Of a stretch of 64,000 bases of DNA, positions 32,118 to 44,507 are shown one piece after another; within the stretch, counting starts at the first letter, position 1; each line of letters opens with the position of its first letter. Source of the DNA: Medicago truncatula (Eukaryota; Streptophyta; Magnoliopsida; Fabales; Fabaceae); NCBI RefSeq assembly GCF_003473485.1, contig NC_053042.1:34314762-34378761 (forward strand). Direction: 5' to 3'. The notes beneath the pieces were generated by a model that saw only the letters and a list, made by a program, of their open reading frames with translations, made no database searches and had not been told where the DNA came from. Made by a program: the position numbers and the translations under genes.

Positions 32118-35100
32118 ATGGAAGAAGAACAGGATCGAATTTTGCTTTCTACTTTAGGCGTTCAATCTGCCAATCCTGAAGACATCGAACGCCACATTTT
32201 CGATACGGTGATTTTTTTATCTTCAACTTCACTTAAATTCATTGTTCGTATTGAAATCAATGTTGTTTTGTTTACTTCAAACTTTAAATTATGAGTGTTT
32301 TGATTTTTGTAGGCTAGGAATGATTCAGTGAATGTTACAGAAGATAAAGGGAATAATGTTGAAAATGAATGTGAACGTTTACCTGAAAACGTTGATCCGT
32401 TGTCGAAAGCTAAAGCTGAACTTCATCAGAAGTTAAGAGCAATAGAATTTGAAATCGGTGCAGTTTCTTCGACAATTGAAAGGCCGAGAGATGTTGTTAA
32501 AAGTGAAGAATGTGAGGAGAATGAGAATTTGGAGGAAGGGATTGATGAGGGTGGTGGTTCGGAACTTCAACGTGTTCTTGCTGCCGATAGGTTGAGGAGT
32601 TTGAAGAAAACGAAGGCTCAATTGGAGAAAGAGCTGAAAAGTTTGTCGAAGGATTGTGATTTGAAAAGTACTGAGAGTAAAAAAGTTATCTTTAGTTTAG
32701 TTAAGGAAGATAGAAAACCAAAGAAGAAGCTTATAGATGATAAGAAAGTAAGCAAAAGACCTGCAAAGCGGTTTAAGACAGTCTCATTTGACGACGATGA
32801 TGATTTTGATGCTGTTCTCGATGCAGCATCTGCAGGATTCGTAGAAACTGTGAGTTAACTGAATACTTGTTTTTGTTAATTACTATTAGAGGTTTTTATC
32901 CTATTTTTCGTGTTGTAAAATAATGTTTATATTATTAGGATTTAACTCACATGTGCACTGACATTATTAGAATATTTTACATTGTCAATTAATCATAACC
33001 GTGTGTTTGACTTATATCTTCCACTTCTAAAGTCACCCGCATGATTAGCTGTGAATTTGGATGGACTAACAGTGTAAAACTATTTACACTGAAAGTGCAT
33101 AGAAATTAAACTCATATTATAAATATTATATTGGATGGTATAGTATGCTAGGAAAGAATCAAATTTGAACTTTAAAGGATGTAGTTGGTGGTTCTAAATA
33201 GAAGAACTACTAATTTACAATGCTTGTTTTTCAGGAAAGGGATGAATTGGTTAGAAAAGGAATGTTCACCCCTTTTCATAAGTTGAAGGGGTTTGAGCGC
33301 GGCATTCAACAACCCGAAGCATCAACCAGTCGTAATGCAGTTGAGCAAGAAAATACCAACGATCTTGCTTATTCCAGTGTTGAAAGAGCCGCCAGATCAT
33401 TTTCTCAGGCAGCAAAAGTTCGCCCAACCTCCAAGCTGCTTAGGCCTGAAGAGGTACCAAAGCTTGATGCACCCACTATTCCTTTTCGCAGGCTCAAGAA
33501 ACCAATGCAATTACCCAAACCTCTAGACGACAATGAGGGGGATCTGAATACAGATTCAAAAAGGAAAAAGAAGCGACCTGGGCCTGGTAGGAAATGGACC
33601 AAGCGTGTTTCTTCCGAGGATAGACAACTGGGTGAAAGTGGTATGTCATGTTCTTATTTATCTGGGGCAAAAGAGAATAGTGATAGAATATGAATAATTG
33701 AGGTAGTGGGTGTTCTGTATTCCTATAACTTCAATAGGCTTTCTAGCAAGTAATAAATTGGCAGTCCTGATGGTATATCTGGATTCTTAAGAGGAGCTGA
33801 TTCTGATATTTATTTATCTGAAACTTAACAATGCTTTTATTATATAATTTAAAAATGCATGGGTTCACGTAAATATCTTTTGTTTGTTATTGATTTTTGT
33901 TTACCTGGACATATGTCATCTTTTTTAATGATTCTTTGTTTTTATTGTTGGACGTCTATTTTGCATGCAACGTTGAAATGTCAGTTTCATATCTTTCTTT
34001 TTTTATGAGTAATATGCAAGTCGGTAATTTGCATGTCGATAGCCAATGATGATGAATTGAAAGATATGTATTAGCCCTCTGTCACTGATGGAGAAGGTTG
34101 GCTTACGACCCGTCATACACTAGTGTCAATTCATGCCACTCCTCTAGACTGCTTTGCTTGCTGTAGTATTATTATCACATTTCTGTTTATGTTCATATTC
34201 AATTAATTTCAGTTAATTAAATTTATTGCAGAAAATGCTAATGGTTGCTTGGACAATTCCAGTTGTGAAAGTTTAGAAGAAGCAAATGATGTTGAACTTT
34301 CTGAACATGAATCTTCGTATGTAACATTAGAAGGTGGGTTGAAAATCCCTGATAACATATTTGAAGCTCTGTTTGACTATCAAAAGGTTGGTGTTCAATG
34401 GATGTGGGAGTTGCACTGCCAAAGAGCTGGTGGAATTATTGGTGATGAGATGGGTCTTGGTAAAACTATACAAGTATTGTCATTTCTGGGTGCTTTGCAT
34501 TTTAGTGGCATGTACAAACCCAGCATTATTGTCTGTCCTGTTACACTCCTGCGACAATGGAAAAGGGAAGCTAAAAAGTGGTATCCTAAATTCCATGTTG
34601 AACTTTTACACGATTCTGCTCAGGATCTGGCTTCTAAAAAGAAGCGAGCTGAATCCGATGGAACAGACTCTGAAAGCAATAGTTCAAGCGACAATGATTA
34701 TGAGAAAAGTGTACCGTCTAAAAATACAAGAAAATGGGAAACCCTGATAAATCGTGTCATGAGATCAGAATCTGGATTACTCATCACCACTTATGAGCAG
34801 CTAAGGATACTTGGAGACCAGTTGCTTAACATTGAATGGGGTTATGCAGTTCTTGACGAAGGGCATAAAATTAGGAATCCAAACGCAGAAGTTACCCTCG
34901 CTTGCAAACAGCTACAAACTGTACACCGCATAATAATGACTGGTGCACCTATTCAGAACAAACTGAGTGAGTTATGGTCGTTGTTTGATTTTGTTTTCCC
35001 TGGAAAATTGGGTGTTTTGCCTGTGTTTGAAGCCGAGTTTGCAGTTCCTATAAGAGTTGGTGGATATTCAAATGCTTCTCCATTACAAGTATCCACAGCA

Positions 35101-37850
35101 TACAGGTGGGTCAATGTTTCTTTTATTTTGGTTTGGATGAGGGTAGATTAAAAAAATCAGCTTGGCCACATTTGAAATTAGGCGCTAGATTTTCTAAACA
35201 CATCAAACTTTAGTCTTTATTGCTCATAAACTGGAAATACTTTCCCAGGATTTTCTAAATTGTAATCCTTCAAACATAAAATTTAATTAGTTATGAATAA
35301 CAACACACTCACCTGTTGAGATCCTAGGATGTACAGGAAAAATGAAGTTAACAAAGCTTGTAGATAAATGTTTGTAATTAGATTGTTGTCATATTTCATA
35401 TAGGGATTGAGTTTATTTTTTATGCCCCCCAATTTACCAAATAATTTGAATATTATTTTGCTGTTCACAGGTGTGCGGTGGTGCTGCGTGATTTAATTAT
35501 GCCTTATCTTCTCCGACGAATGAAGGCTGATGTAAATGCTCAGCTTCCAAAGAAAACTGAGCACGTTCTGTTTTGCAGTCTTACATCAGAGCAAGTATCT
35601 GCTTATAGAGCATTTTTAGCAAGCACTGAGGTGGAGGAAATATTGGATGGAGGCAGGAATTCACTTTATGGAATTGATGTGATGCGTAAGATCTGCAATC
35701 ACCCAGACCTACTTGAAAGGGAACAGGCCTCCAGCAATCCAGATTATGGAAATCCTGAACGTAGTGGGAAAATGAAAGTTGTAGCTCAAGTGCTTAATGT
35801 TTGGAAGGAGCAGGGCCACCGTGTTCTTCTTTTTACTCAAACCCAACAAATGCTTGACATTTTTGAGAAATATTTGACTACTTTTGGACATATTTACCGG
35901 AGAATGGATGGTCTCACTCCTGTAAAACAGAGAATGGCTTTAATGGACGAGTTTAATGCCTCCAGCGAGATTTTTGTTTTCATTTTAACAACCAAAGTTG
36001 GGGGGTTGGGGACAAATCTTACTGGTGCAGATAGAGTGATCATCTTTGACCCTGATTGGAATCCTTCGACTGATATGCAGGTATGTTTGTATCTAAAATG
36101 TCAGTTTGCTCTTGAAGTAGTTGAAACATGGCTGAAAACCTTTCATTCACTGTTTTTTCATGACCAGTTTGCTAGTTGTGTCTGGATGTGTTTTAAAGGG
36201 GGAAAACAAAAAATGGGTGTGTGTGTGGTGGGGGTGGGGGGTGGGGTAAGAGAGGAATGAAGGGGTATGGAAGGGGGCATGAATAATGGCCTCCTTTATC
36301 ACCTCATTCAGTTTCCTTCCTTTTTCATCAATCTACATACACTCTGAATTTTGATGCCTCTATAATTTTCAGATTCAATTTTTGTTTGTGAAATTGTATC
36401 AACTTGATTCTCATGGAGACTAATGTTCTGTAGGCTAGAGAGCGTGCATGGCGAATTGGTCAGAAACGGGATGTAACAATATATAGGTTAATCACACGTG
36501 GAACTATAGAGGAGAAAGTATATCATCGTCAGATTTACAAACATTTTCTTACGAATAAGATATTGAAGAACCCACAACAGAAAAGGTTCTTTAAGGCCCG
36601 AGATATGAAGGATCTTTTTGTTTTGAATGTGGATGGAGAAACTGGGTCAACAGAAACGGCAAATATTTTCAGTCAAATATCAGAAGATGTAAATATTATT
36701 GGGGCACATCAAGAAAATCAGGATAATAATGAATATAGTCAAACTGCTGAACTGGCTTCTGAAGATGATGCAGTTGGAGATGATGGCAAATCATGCAGAA
36801 CATCTTCAAGAGGAAAAGGGAAAGAGAAGGTTGACAAAAGTAATGGGGTTGATGAAGAAGCAAATGTATTGAAAAGTCTTTTTGATGCTAATGGGATACA
36901 TGTAAGCTTCTTCTGTATTTTTCAACTTGCATCTAAATTATCGTGCATCATTACTTTTATTTGAGCATATTATTGGAAACTACATTCTTTGTACGAGCAA
37001 TAATTATTCAGAATGAAAATAATTATGAAACAAGCAAGCGTATATGGATTTGTACAAGAATTATAAAGTATCTTTGCCACATATTCAAACTATATTAGAA
37101 TGTGCATATTGGTCTGTCTTGTCCTTATAGTACTCCCTTTTTCAATGTACTGGTTTCCTTTGTGATAAACTTGTTATATGATGTCAGAGTGCCATGAACC
37201 ATGATTTGATCATGGATGCCCATGATGAGGAGAAGATGAGACTTGACGAGGAAGCTTCCAAGGTTGCACAAAGAGCTGCAGAAGCTTTACGTCAGTCAAG
37301 AATGATCCGAAACCATGAAAGCGTCTCAGTTCCTACATGGACAGGAAGGTCAGGAGCTGCTGGTGCACCATCATCTGTTCGGCGGAAGTTTGGTTCAACT
37401 GTGAAACCCCAGTTGCTAAACAATAGCAAAGCATCTGATGAATCACCAAGCAGGGGATCTAACAAATTCAATGGATATGCTGCTGGGGCTTCTTCTGGTA
37501 AGGCATTATCTTCTGCTGACATATTATCCAAAATTCGAGGTAATCAAGAAAAAGCCATCAGTGCCGGGCTTGAGCATCAGTTTGGTCAGTCAAGGTCTGT
37601 AGATGTTAGAACTTCCAAGGCTCCTGAAAATTCATCTGGATTCCAACCTGAAGTAATGATTCGGAAAATCTGCACCTTTTTTCAACAGAAAGGTGGCAGT
37701 TGTAGTTCAGACAGCATAGTTCAGCATTTCAAGGACAGGATTCCCTCAAAAGATCTTCCCCTGTTCAAGAATATGTTAAAGGAAATAGCGACTCTGCATA
37801 AAGGGTCAAATGGTACCCATTGGGTTCTGAAGCCAGACTATCAAGTATAA
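32118..37850 (+). CDS. CHR8: CHR8/ERCC6-type SNF2 ATPase (Cockayne syndrome B ortholog)
   Basis: Seven exons: 32118-32207, 32313-32849, 33235-33640, 34232-35105, 35471-36080, 36434-36901, 37188-37850. All are GT-AG and give a 1215-residue nuclear protein, close to the known plant length. The N-terminal third is charged and coiled-coil-like with basic nuclear-signal clusters (KRKKKRPGPGRKW). The SNF2 core has FEALFDYQKVGVQWMWELHC, Walker A GDEMGLGKT (about 415-423), DEGH (about 550), MTGAPIQNKLSELW, the helicase C-lobe TTKVGGLGTNLTGADRVIIF and motif VI RIGQKRDVTIYRL (from about 846). The C-terminus ends in a winged-helix-like part (IRKICTFFQQKGGSCSSDSI) typical of CSB, which contains its ubiquitin-binding region. 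Family members restart RNA polymerase II stalled at DNA lesions in transcription-coupled repair. No lesion or missing motif was seen. Intron 2 carries a small MITE. Confidence 0.95.
32938..33116. mobile_element. MITE-like inverted repeat in CHR8 intron 2
   Basis: GTGCACTGACATTATTAGAA at the left is mirrored by ACACTGAAAGTGCATAGAAA at the right (inverted), with TTTTACATTGTC and AGTGTAAAACT pairing further in. The unit is about 180 bp and non-coding. Sequences with these ends recur in legume introns (recollection, not checked). Confidence 0.5.
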
Positions 37851-38673
37851 TATGTTATTTGCATTACTTTGATGCCGGCTGCTCAGTACTGCTGATCACA
37901 GAAGTTCAGGGGATACTCATTACGTAGACTGAACATTAGACGGTGAACCTTTTCCTAGTGTTTTAACGGGTTAATTTTTTGTATACTGATATCAAGTTTT
38001 TGTTGGGATACGGGTGAGAAGAATGCACATTTGCATATTGGTGGTTTCTTACCACGATTTTGTACTTGGGAATATGCTGCAAATGGCAGTTTTGTAAATC
38101 CTCTTTCTTTTATTTGGTTCTGGTATGGGTTTCTAAGTAGACAAAAATGTGTGTGCGTAAAAAAGAACTTGTGATGTTATTGGTTTCATGTGAACATTTT
38201 TAAATGGAGGGAACATGGATATGTGGCATGGATTCACTGCAGTAGCAAATTCACACACTTTGCTGCAGTAGTGAATCCCGGTCGTACATCTGCGATCCAA
38301 TGACTGAATACACAATCTGTATCTCGGTAGTTTCACATAGTGAGATCTCAGCCGTTCATTTCCAATCGGACCGCTCAGATCAATTACTGCCTTCATGCAG
38401 TAACCGTTAAATCCAAATCCCATGAATGTGAACCTATGCATGGTGCATTAAAAAAATTGAGGTTGTAAAATTTAAATTATAACAATGTCTTGTTATTCCT
38501 CAAAAAAAAAAACATGTCTTGTTATGAGACTCACATTTAAGAATATATAAAAATAAGGGTCATTTTCAATTTGAAGTAATATTCATTATTATTTTTCGAT
38601 TGCAATCTCCATTTAACTTAGTTGCAAATACATTTGAACTTTTTTTTAGTGAAGATCCTCCATTTTTTTTTTA
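37851..38673. other. CHR8 3' flank
   Basis: The first 250-300 bp should be the CHR8 3' untranslated region (GTTTTTGTTGGGATACGGGT lies within it). The remainder, including duplicated words around GCAGTAGTGAAT/GCAGTAGCAAAT near 38240-38275, has no recognisable gene. Confidence 0.4.
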
Positions 38674-39196
38674 GGGTTAAATATGTTTTTGGTCCCTACG
38701 TTTTGCACGATTTTGAGAATTAGTCCTTACATTTCAATAAATGTTTTTAAAATCCCTACATTTTTCCTGAGTTAGTGTAAATAGTCCCTGTTGTCAAATT
38801 TCTAACGTGATGTCAATGTTGGCGGTTCAATCTCGCCGGGAAACGGCGGAGAACTTCACCACGATCTTTCTCCGCAGCTTCGTAGATGCGGATCGCCGGT
38901 GTTCGTCACACTTCCGGTGAAATATGTTGGTTTAGAGGGGAAGATTTGGAGGCCGAAAGCGATGATGTTATCGTTGAAAGCGCTTGTTGTTGCGGGTGTG
39001 GAAGGTGTTGTGGTGGAGATTTGGTGGGGTGGGGTTGAACTTGTTATGATGGCCTGTGTTTCATCAACATGGCACTGATGGCAGGGACCAATTGCACTAA
39101 CGGAGAAAAAATGTAGGGATTTTAAAAACATTCATTGAAATGTAGGAACTATTCTCAAAATCGCGCAAAATGTAGGGACCAAAAACATATTTAACC
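38674..39196 (+). mobile_element. Mutator-like element carrying a beta-amylase fragment
   Basis: Inverted repeats of about 100 bp bound a 523-bp unit: the left end GGGTTAAATATGTTTTTGGT, CCCTAC... and GAATTAGTCCTTACATTTCA mirror the right end, which finishes in ACCAAAAACATATTTAACC. TTTTTTTTTA occurs on both sides (38664-38673, 39197-39206) as a possible 10-bp target duplication, though its low complexity weakens this. Between the repeats lies a GC-rich exon-like piece of beta-amylase (separate entry). There is no transposase, so it is non-autonomous. It fits a Pack-MULE. Confidence 0.7.
38884..39039 (+). pseudogene. Beta-amylase (GH14) gene fragment inside a transposon
   Basis: An open stretch of 52 codons reads RCGSPVFVTLPVKYVGLEGK, then IWRPKAMMLSLKAL, then AGVEGVVVEIWWGGVE. 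This matches the conserved N-terminal region of glycoside hydrolase family 14, where P-V-x-V-x-L-P, R-x-A-M-x-x-S-L-K-A-L and A-G-V-E-G-V-x-V-x-x-W-W-G-x-V-E form the first strands and helices of the barrel. The rest of the enzyme is absent, and no start codon precedes it. It has higher GC than its surroundings, as expected of a captured exon. The donor paralog cannot be told from this piece; the GSPVFVTLP wording differs from the usual catalytic forms. Confidence 0.75.
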
Positions 39197-39776
39197 TTTT
39201 TTTTTATTACCATAGTTTTGAAAATATAAATTCAATAATGTGACATTTGATGAACCCATTTATTTAATATACACTTTCAAAACTATAGTAATAGAGGAAA
39301 AATAGTGAGGATCGTAACTCTTTTTTTTATATAAAGGTAAATTTAGATAATTTCATTAGCAACAATATGACCAATACAAGTGGAGAACTAAATAAATAAA
39401 TGGAAACTAATTAAGGATAAATTATCTCATTGGTTTCATTAGAGTTTTTTTTTCCTAAAGGCTAAAATGAATTATATTACCACAACAAAATGTCCTCCCT
39501 AGCACACCCTTTCATTAGAGTTATTAAAAAGTAAATAAAGAATATGCACATCTTTAAGAACTTTGAAACTATCATTAACTACTTCGTTTAGATCATGCAC
39601 CCAGCAAACAGCGGATGACAAACTAGTGTTCTCCAACCAAACAAATTCAAGAGAAACACAAATGTAAGTGATCAATTTAACCAATTGTTCACTGATTATT
39701 ACAATTCCATCGATTCTATGATGACCTTAACCTTTTACAAATTATTTGTCTTTTAAATATCTGGATGAAATGTATT

Positions 39777-40000
39777 CCTCCCTCGGTCCCATTATAAATG
39801 TTCTTTTTACAATTATTTTGTCTCAAATATGATCAACGCAATATTCATTTACATTTTCCACTAATTTACCATTGTATATTGTATTTCAAACCACTAACTA
39901 CTCCACTAATATGAATGATATTTTAGTATTATCAAACTATTTATTATCTATATTAATACAATTAATCATTATTTTAAATAAGACACCTAAAATGACAGAG
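39777..40000. mobile_element. Degenerate Stowaway-like MITE
   Basis: The left end TCCTCCCTCGGTCCCATTAT is mirrored imperfectly by the right end AGACACCTAAAATGACAGAG. TA follows the right end. The unit is about 224 bp and non-coding. Confidence 0.45.
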
Positions 40001-40390
40001 TATTCTACAAACACTTGGTTCCAATATTTAGAGCTTAACAATCATTTATTACTTAGAAGCCAACATAGAAAGTCTGAACTGAGATGAATAAAGCATTGGA
40101 AAATAAAATAGACCCAACTTTAATGCAATGCACGTAGTACACACATAGCTGTCGCATTTGGTCAGATGTGCATGCATACACCAGTTAAAAACCAATATAG
40201 TGTTTTTTTTTTTTTTTTTGAAATAACCAATATAGTGGTGTTAAAAACCATAATAGTACAACATGTATTTTCTTTTTTTTGCGAAGTTTATAGTTTTGAC
40301 AATAACTTTCTCCCACGGTTTGAGACAAATAAATTTGGGTTGATGTTTGATGAAATGCATAAGAAACGCTCCTTTGAGCACAAAAATCAT

Positions 40391-41495
40391 GAGTTCATCT
40401 TTGCTCCATTTAGTATTCCTCCATTTGCTCCTTTCCAATGCATGGATAAATGACATGTGGCAAAGATAAATCTAAAGGTTGATATTAAAAGGTGTAAAGG
40501 AAGTATTGTTTAACAAAATTAAAAAAGAAAACTGTACGTCTTCTCTTCTCTTGCAAAAGGTTCTTCTTCCTCTAATCATCCCACTGGCACAGCTTCCTCT
40601 TTCCGGTGCCGCCGCTTTGTTATCATACTCCAAATCACAATTTACAAATTAAAAATTCACAACTCAATTTTCCCACAAAACACATATGTAGCCCACATGA
40701 TTTCATAAAACAAAAACAAAAACAAAAAATGATTTCAAAATCAGCAAGATAACACAGACTGTTTTTGATTTTTTCCAGATTTGAAATAAACATAGTCATG
40801 GAAACGACGAGAGGAAGACGATAGAATGGTCACGGTCCCGCCATCGGGAGGACGATGATGACAGCAAAATGGGGTAGTGCGCGGTGGTGTGTATACCAGA
40901 AGGGAGGAAGAGCCCTGCTGCTGGGACGAACAGAAAGGGGCAAAAGGGTGAGGAAGAAACCTCTGCGTCTTCATCTTCCTCCACTCACACACATTCACCA
41001 AAATGGGTCGTGTCATAACCAAAACCGTGAAAAAATCCTCACGCAAGTAATCGAACGTTACTACTCTTGATATAGATTCCCGGGGTTGTTCAGGTTGATT
41101 CTATTCCTGTTCAACCTGGAAGAGGTGCTGGTGTTGTTGCTTTTGGTGTCGGAAGAAGGTTTTGAGATTTGATGGTGAAATGGTTTATAGTACTTTGAAT
41201 TTTGTTTATGTTTTTGAGGGAAAAAAAATTATGCTACTGAGTTTTGGATTTTGAAACTTGTTATGTTGTTGTTATGGGATTTATCTTATTTAGTTTGCTT
41301 GCAAATTATTAATAAAAAAAATACCCAGATGAGTTTATTGTTGTATCAACGAAGAAGATGATGAGAGGAATTATGAAATGGCCTATATTTTAAACTTTTA
41401 ATCTTAACCCTTTGATTTATTTTTGCCACATGTCATTTATCTATGCATTGGAAAGGAGTAAATGGAGGAATACTAAATGGAGCAAAGATGAACTC
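40391..41495. mobile_element. Pack-MULE-type element, 1105 bp, with eS17 fragment
   Basis: Long terminal inverted repeats are clear: GAGTTCATCTTTGCTCCATT at the left is an exact inverse of AATGGAGCAAAGATGAACTC at the right, and pairing continues for about 85 bp through TTCCAATGCATRGATAAATG and ACATGTGGCAAA. The unit is flanked by identical 9-mers AAAAATCAT (40382-40390 and 41496-41504), the target duplication size of Mutator-like elements. Inside are an eS17 ribosomal protein start (separate entry) and a second exon-like piece at about 41093-41164 that reads VDSIPVQPGRGAGVVAF and ends in a stop, whose source I do not recognise. No transposase is present. The interior thus looks like a chimera of two host genes. 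Confidence 0.8.
41003..41068 (+). pseudogene. Ribosomal protein eS17 (RPS17) N-terminal fragment, frameshifted
   Basis: The plus strand starts MGRVITKTVKKSSR and, after a one-base loss at about 41045, continues as QVIERYYS. This is the highly conserved start of cytosolic small-subunit protein eS17 (family pattern M-G-R-V-R-T-K-T-V-K-K-S-S-R followed by Q-V-I-E-R-Y-Y-S). The Arg at position 5 is Ile here. The remaining roughly 115 residues are missing, so it is a dead fragment inside the transposon at 40391-41495. Confidence 0.8.
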
Positions 41496-41774
41496 AAAAA
41501 TCATAAGCACACCGGTCAATAGATTGGGAGAGATCAAGGGATTGGGGAGAAATTAACTTTATATGATATAGAAACATGTTATTACAAACCAAGGAAAAAC
41601 ATCAATATTTCCAGGACATTCCTCGAGCAATCGAATTACTCAATATCATGTGCTAACTATACTTATGACACCTCTTTCTTCAGCTTCCTTCAATATTTCT
41701 TTTCTCAAAATGAAAAACCCCCAAAATAATTCAGAGAATAATAAAAGCCTCTTAGTTAAGATACTCGTATATAT

Positions 41775-41880
41775 AATCAGAAGGCTGCCAATCCTGATGC
41801 AGCTGTCGATCCAGGAGTGGCTGTATATATAATCAGAAGGCTGCCCATCCTGATGCAGGTGTCGATCCAGGGGTGGCTGA
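41775..41880 (-). repeat. Tandem duplication of the NECAP terminal exon end
   Basis: Two adjacent 56-bp units (41775-41830 and 41831-41880) share AATCAGAAGGCTGCC and ATCCTGATGCA, with only a few differences. The right-hand unit is the functional end of the NECAP-like coding sequence including its stop. The left-hand one lies just downstream of the stop in the 3' UTR. Confidence 0.85.
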
Positions 41881-43673
41881 TGAGGGAAGATTCTTCTGTA
41901 AATGCAAGCATGAAATATGTTACAAATGATTCATTTTATACAGTATCTGGGACTACAACCATATAGGGAAATTAAACTGGCAAAGTAACATGATCACGGA
42001 TATGCATAACCAATGTAATTGCTTGTTTTACAAATCAGAACAGTCAGTTTATATGCATAAACAAATAAATGCAGTTAGTATTCTTCTTATTCAGTGTTGA
42101 GTGTTGACTGTATTACTTAATTAGCAGCATAGCATAATCTTAGATAGGTACAAGGATCTTCAAAATAAAATTTAGCTGAATAATCTTCAATCTGCCTATG
42201 CCCGACCATGCAATAATTTGCAAGTTCTAAAATATTTAATTCCAAAAACAAATGAAGTGGACATGGGAAAGGCTCTTAAGGAATGAGCAGGACCAGCATA
42301 CCTGTAATTGAGAAAGATCTGATAGAGAATCAGTAGACTGTTTCACACCTTCTTTTGTCCCTTTAACACTAGATACGGGACTGGTAGAAGCAATCCGAGC
42401 AGCAACTGGATCATTTGGTGGGAGTGGAAGAGCAGATCTGATTTTCCCTGCACCCGGTGGGGGAGCAAGGTTCAATACTTTTGGCTTTGGTGTTGCTACA
42501 TGCACACCCGATAGGCCAGCAGCTGAAAGCATGCCAGCTCCACCAGCCGCCTTGTGCTTCACATTAATCCTGATGGTTTCTCCCTCCTACAGGCCAATCG
42601 ACAAATACTTCAAACATGGATAAGCCAGGATTCACAGCGAGAAATATAAAAACACCGTTAAGAGAAGACCGTGATTTGTAAAAATGTTTTTAAAAAAGGG
42701 AATGTGATCTGGGTTGCGACGTCAAGGTTTTAGAGATATGATGTCTCTGCAACCACCATTGAGACTACATTGACATCATTTGCAATAGCAATGATCATGA
42801 TGCGACCACAACCATGATTTAAAACAACATTGTTTGAGAAACATAAACACAACAAGAAACTAGTCTAAACATCAGATTTGGCCAAAAAAACACCTCGAAC
42901 AATTCACCATGATCATGATGATATTATAAAGCAATTGTAATCATAACACAAGCATCTAAGTGATCTACTTATCCCCAACAATTAACACTAACCAAAATTA
43001 CACAAAAACTAATCTTTCATTTATGCATACTAAAAATAAACTTATCCACTAGGATTTCGATTCTAAACTATTTTTCAACTTAAAATAGGAAACAAATCAT
43101 CATCATAATAATAACCACGACCACAAATTATACTTAAACTACACAATCAAAAGAATTAGATTAACTGCTAATAGAAACTACCTTAAGCCTATGATTGACA
43201 GCGGGATGAATATCGATCTGCGAATCCTCCGAGGCATCAGCATCACCAGACTCCTTATCATGTTCTCTTCTCACATACTTCTCATGATCAGAAAGTGCAA
43301 CATTGAAATCAAATGCTTCATTCCTCTCCGCAAACCCTAATCCAATAAACGCATGCTTCCCTTGTCCATCTTCAATCTTCAGAACAAAATATCTCGACGA
43401 ATCGAGAACCGGTTCAACCGAACCCTCACGCTGACCAGGAAAAACAAAACACGCGGCGAAGAGATCGCCGGAGTTCGGATCTTCTAACCGGATCTCACAA
43501 CGGTCACGGCGGGACACGACGCGGAGACGGCCGGACCAGATCTTGTCCGATTGAAGCCATTCGCCGCATTTGTAACCGCCGGAGGTTGTACGCGGCGGGA
43601 TCTTGTAGACGGCGACTTCGCGAACGACGAGGAGTGTATGGTCGAAACCCTCTTCTTCTTCTTCTAACGACAT
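41833..43673 (-). CDS. NECAP-like clathrin-coat accessory protein
   Basis: Three exons, 43673-43182, 42586-42302 and 41895-41833, encode 279 residues. The first 165 or so form the PH-like NECAP domain (TLLVVREVAVYKIPPRTTSG, KCGEWLQSDKIWSGRLRVV, RYFVLKIEDGQGKHAFIGLG, FAERNEAFDFNVALSDHEKY). Next come the linker EGETIRINVKHK, a Pro/Ala/Ser-rich tail (LNLAPPPGAGKIRSALPLPP) and the C-terminus SGWAAF, equivalent to the WxxF peptide by which NECAPs bind AP-2/AP-1 ear domains. The family works in clathrin-mediated endocytosis. The protein is cytosolic, with no signal or membrane segment. Its last 56 bp are duplicated just past the stop. CHR8 converges on it from the left. Confidence 0.93.
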
Positions 43674-44507
43674 CGTTTTGGTGAAGTTAGAATTTGAGTT
43701 TGAGTTTGAATGGAATTGAATTTGAGAAACGCGTTAATGAATGGTGTGGTGTCTTTGTCTTTGTTACTCTCACAAACACAAAGACAACACCAAGGTCAAC
43801 TGTTTTGGGAGAAAGATAGAACAAAAACCACGTTACCAGTGTGCTGCTTCTGTCTTCTATCTTTTCATGTCTATGCTTTATCTTTAAGTCACAAAAACCT
43901 TTTTTTTCCTTTTTCTTTCAATGATTAGGTATGAATGACAAAAATTTGATGCAATTTTAATAAGTGTGTCAAAATTTTATTTTATATATTCATTTTATAA
44001 GAATTGTTTCAATCTCAACCCAGCGATTTAATTATAAATTAAAATAATTGGTGAATTTATATATTTTTTGGTGAATAACTATAAATAGGATTTAAACAAT
44101 TGGAGGGTACGCAGAAAAATAAAAATAAATGGTTTTGGGAAATATGAAAGATTAAATCGATCAAATCTTTCGAATCAATTAATTCTCATTGTTTGATAAT
44201 TGTACTATTTTCTACAATAGTTCATCTTGCATCACAATAATCAACAAAACAATTATGTTCAATCCCTTGATTCAAAGCCCTCTTCTAAAAATACAACCCT
44301 CTAATTCTTTAGGTGAGTCTGTAATCTACAAAGGTTTAATCGAGTGTTAATTTAAAATCACAATCAAACAATTATTCATTTAATTGAATTTCTAACCACC
44401 GAGTTATTTGATAAAAAAAAAAAAACAGGTTAAATTTGTCCCAAAACAAATATATGCATTATCAATGGATTTGTGCAAGTGTTAAGGTATTTTTTATTTT
44501 TTTTATA

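Noticed and set aside
38856..39131. 91-codon minus-strand open frame
   Set aside because: It is antisense to the beta-amylase fragment inside the transposon; the plus frame carries the recognisable protein signature.
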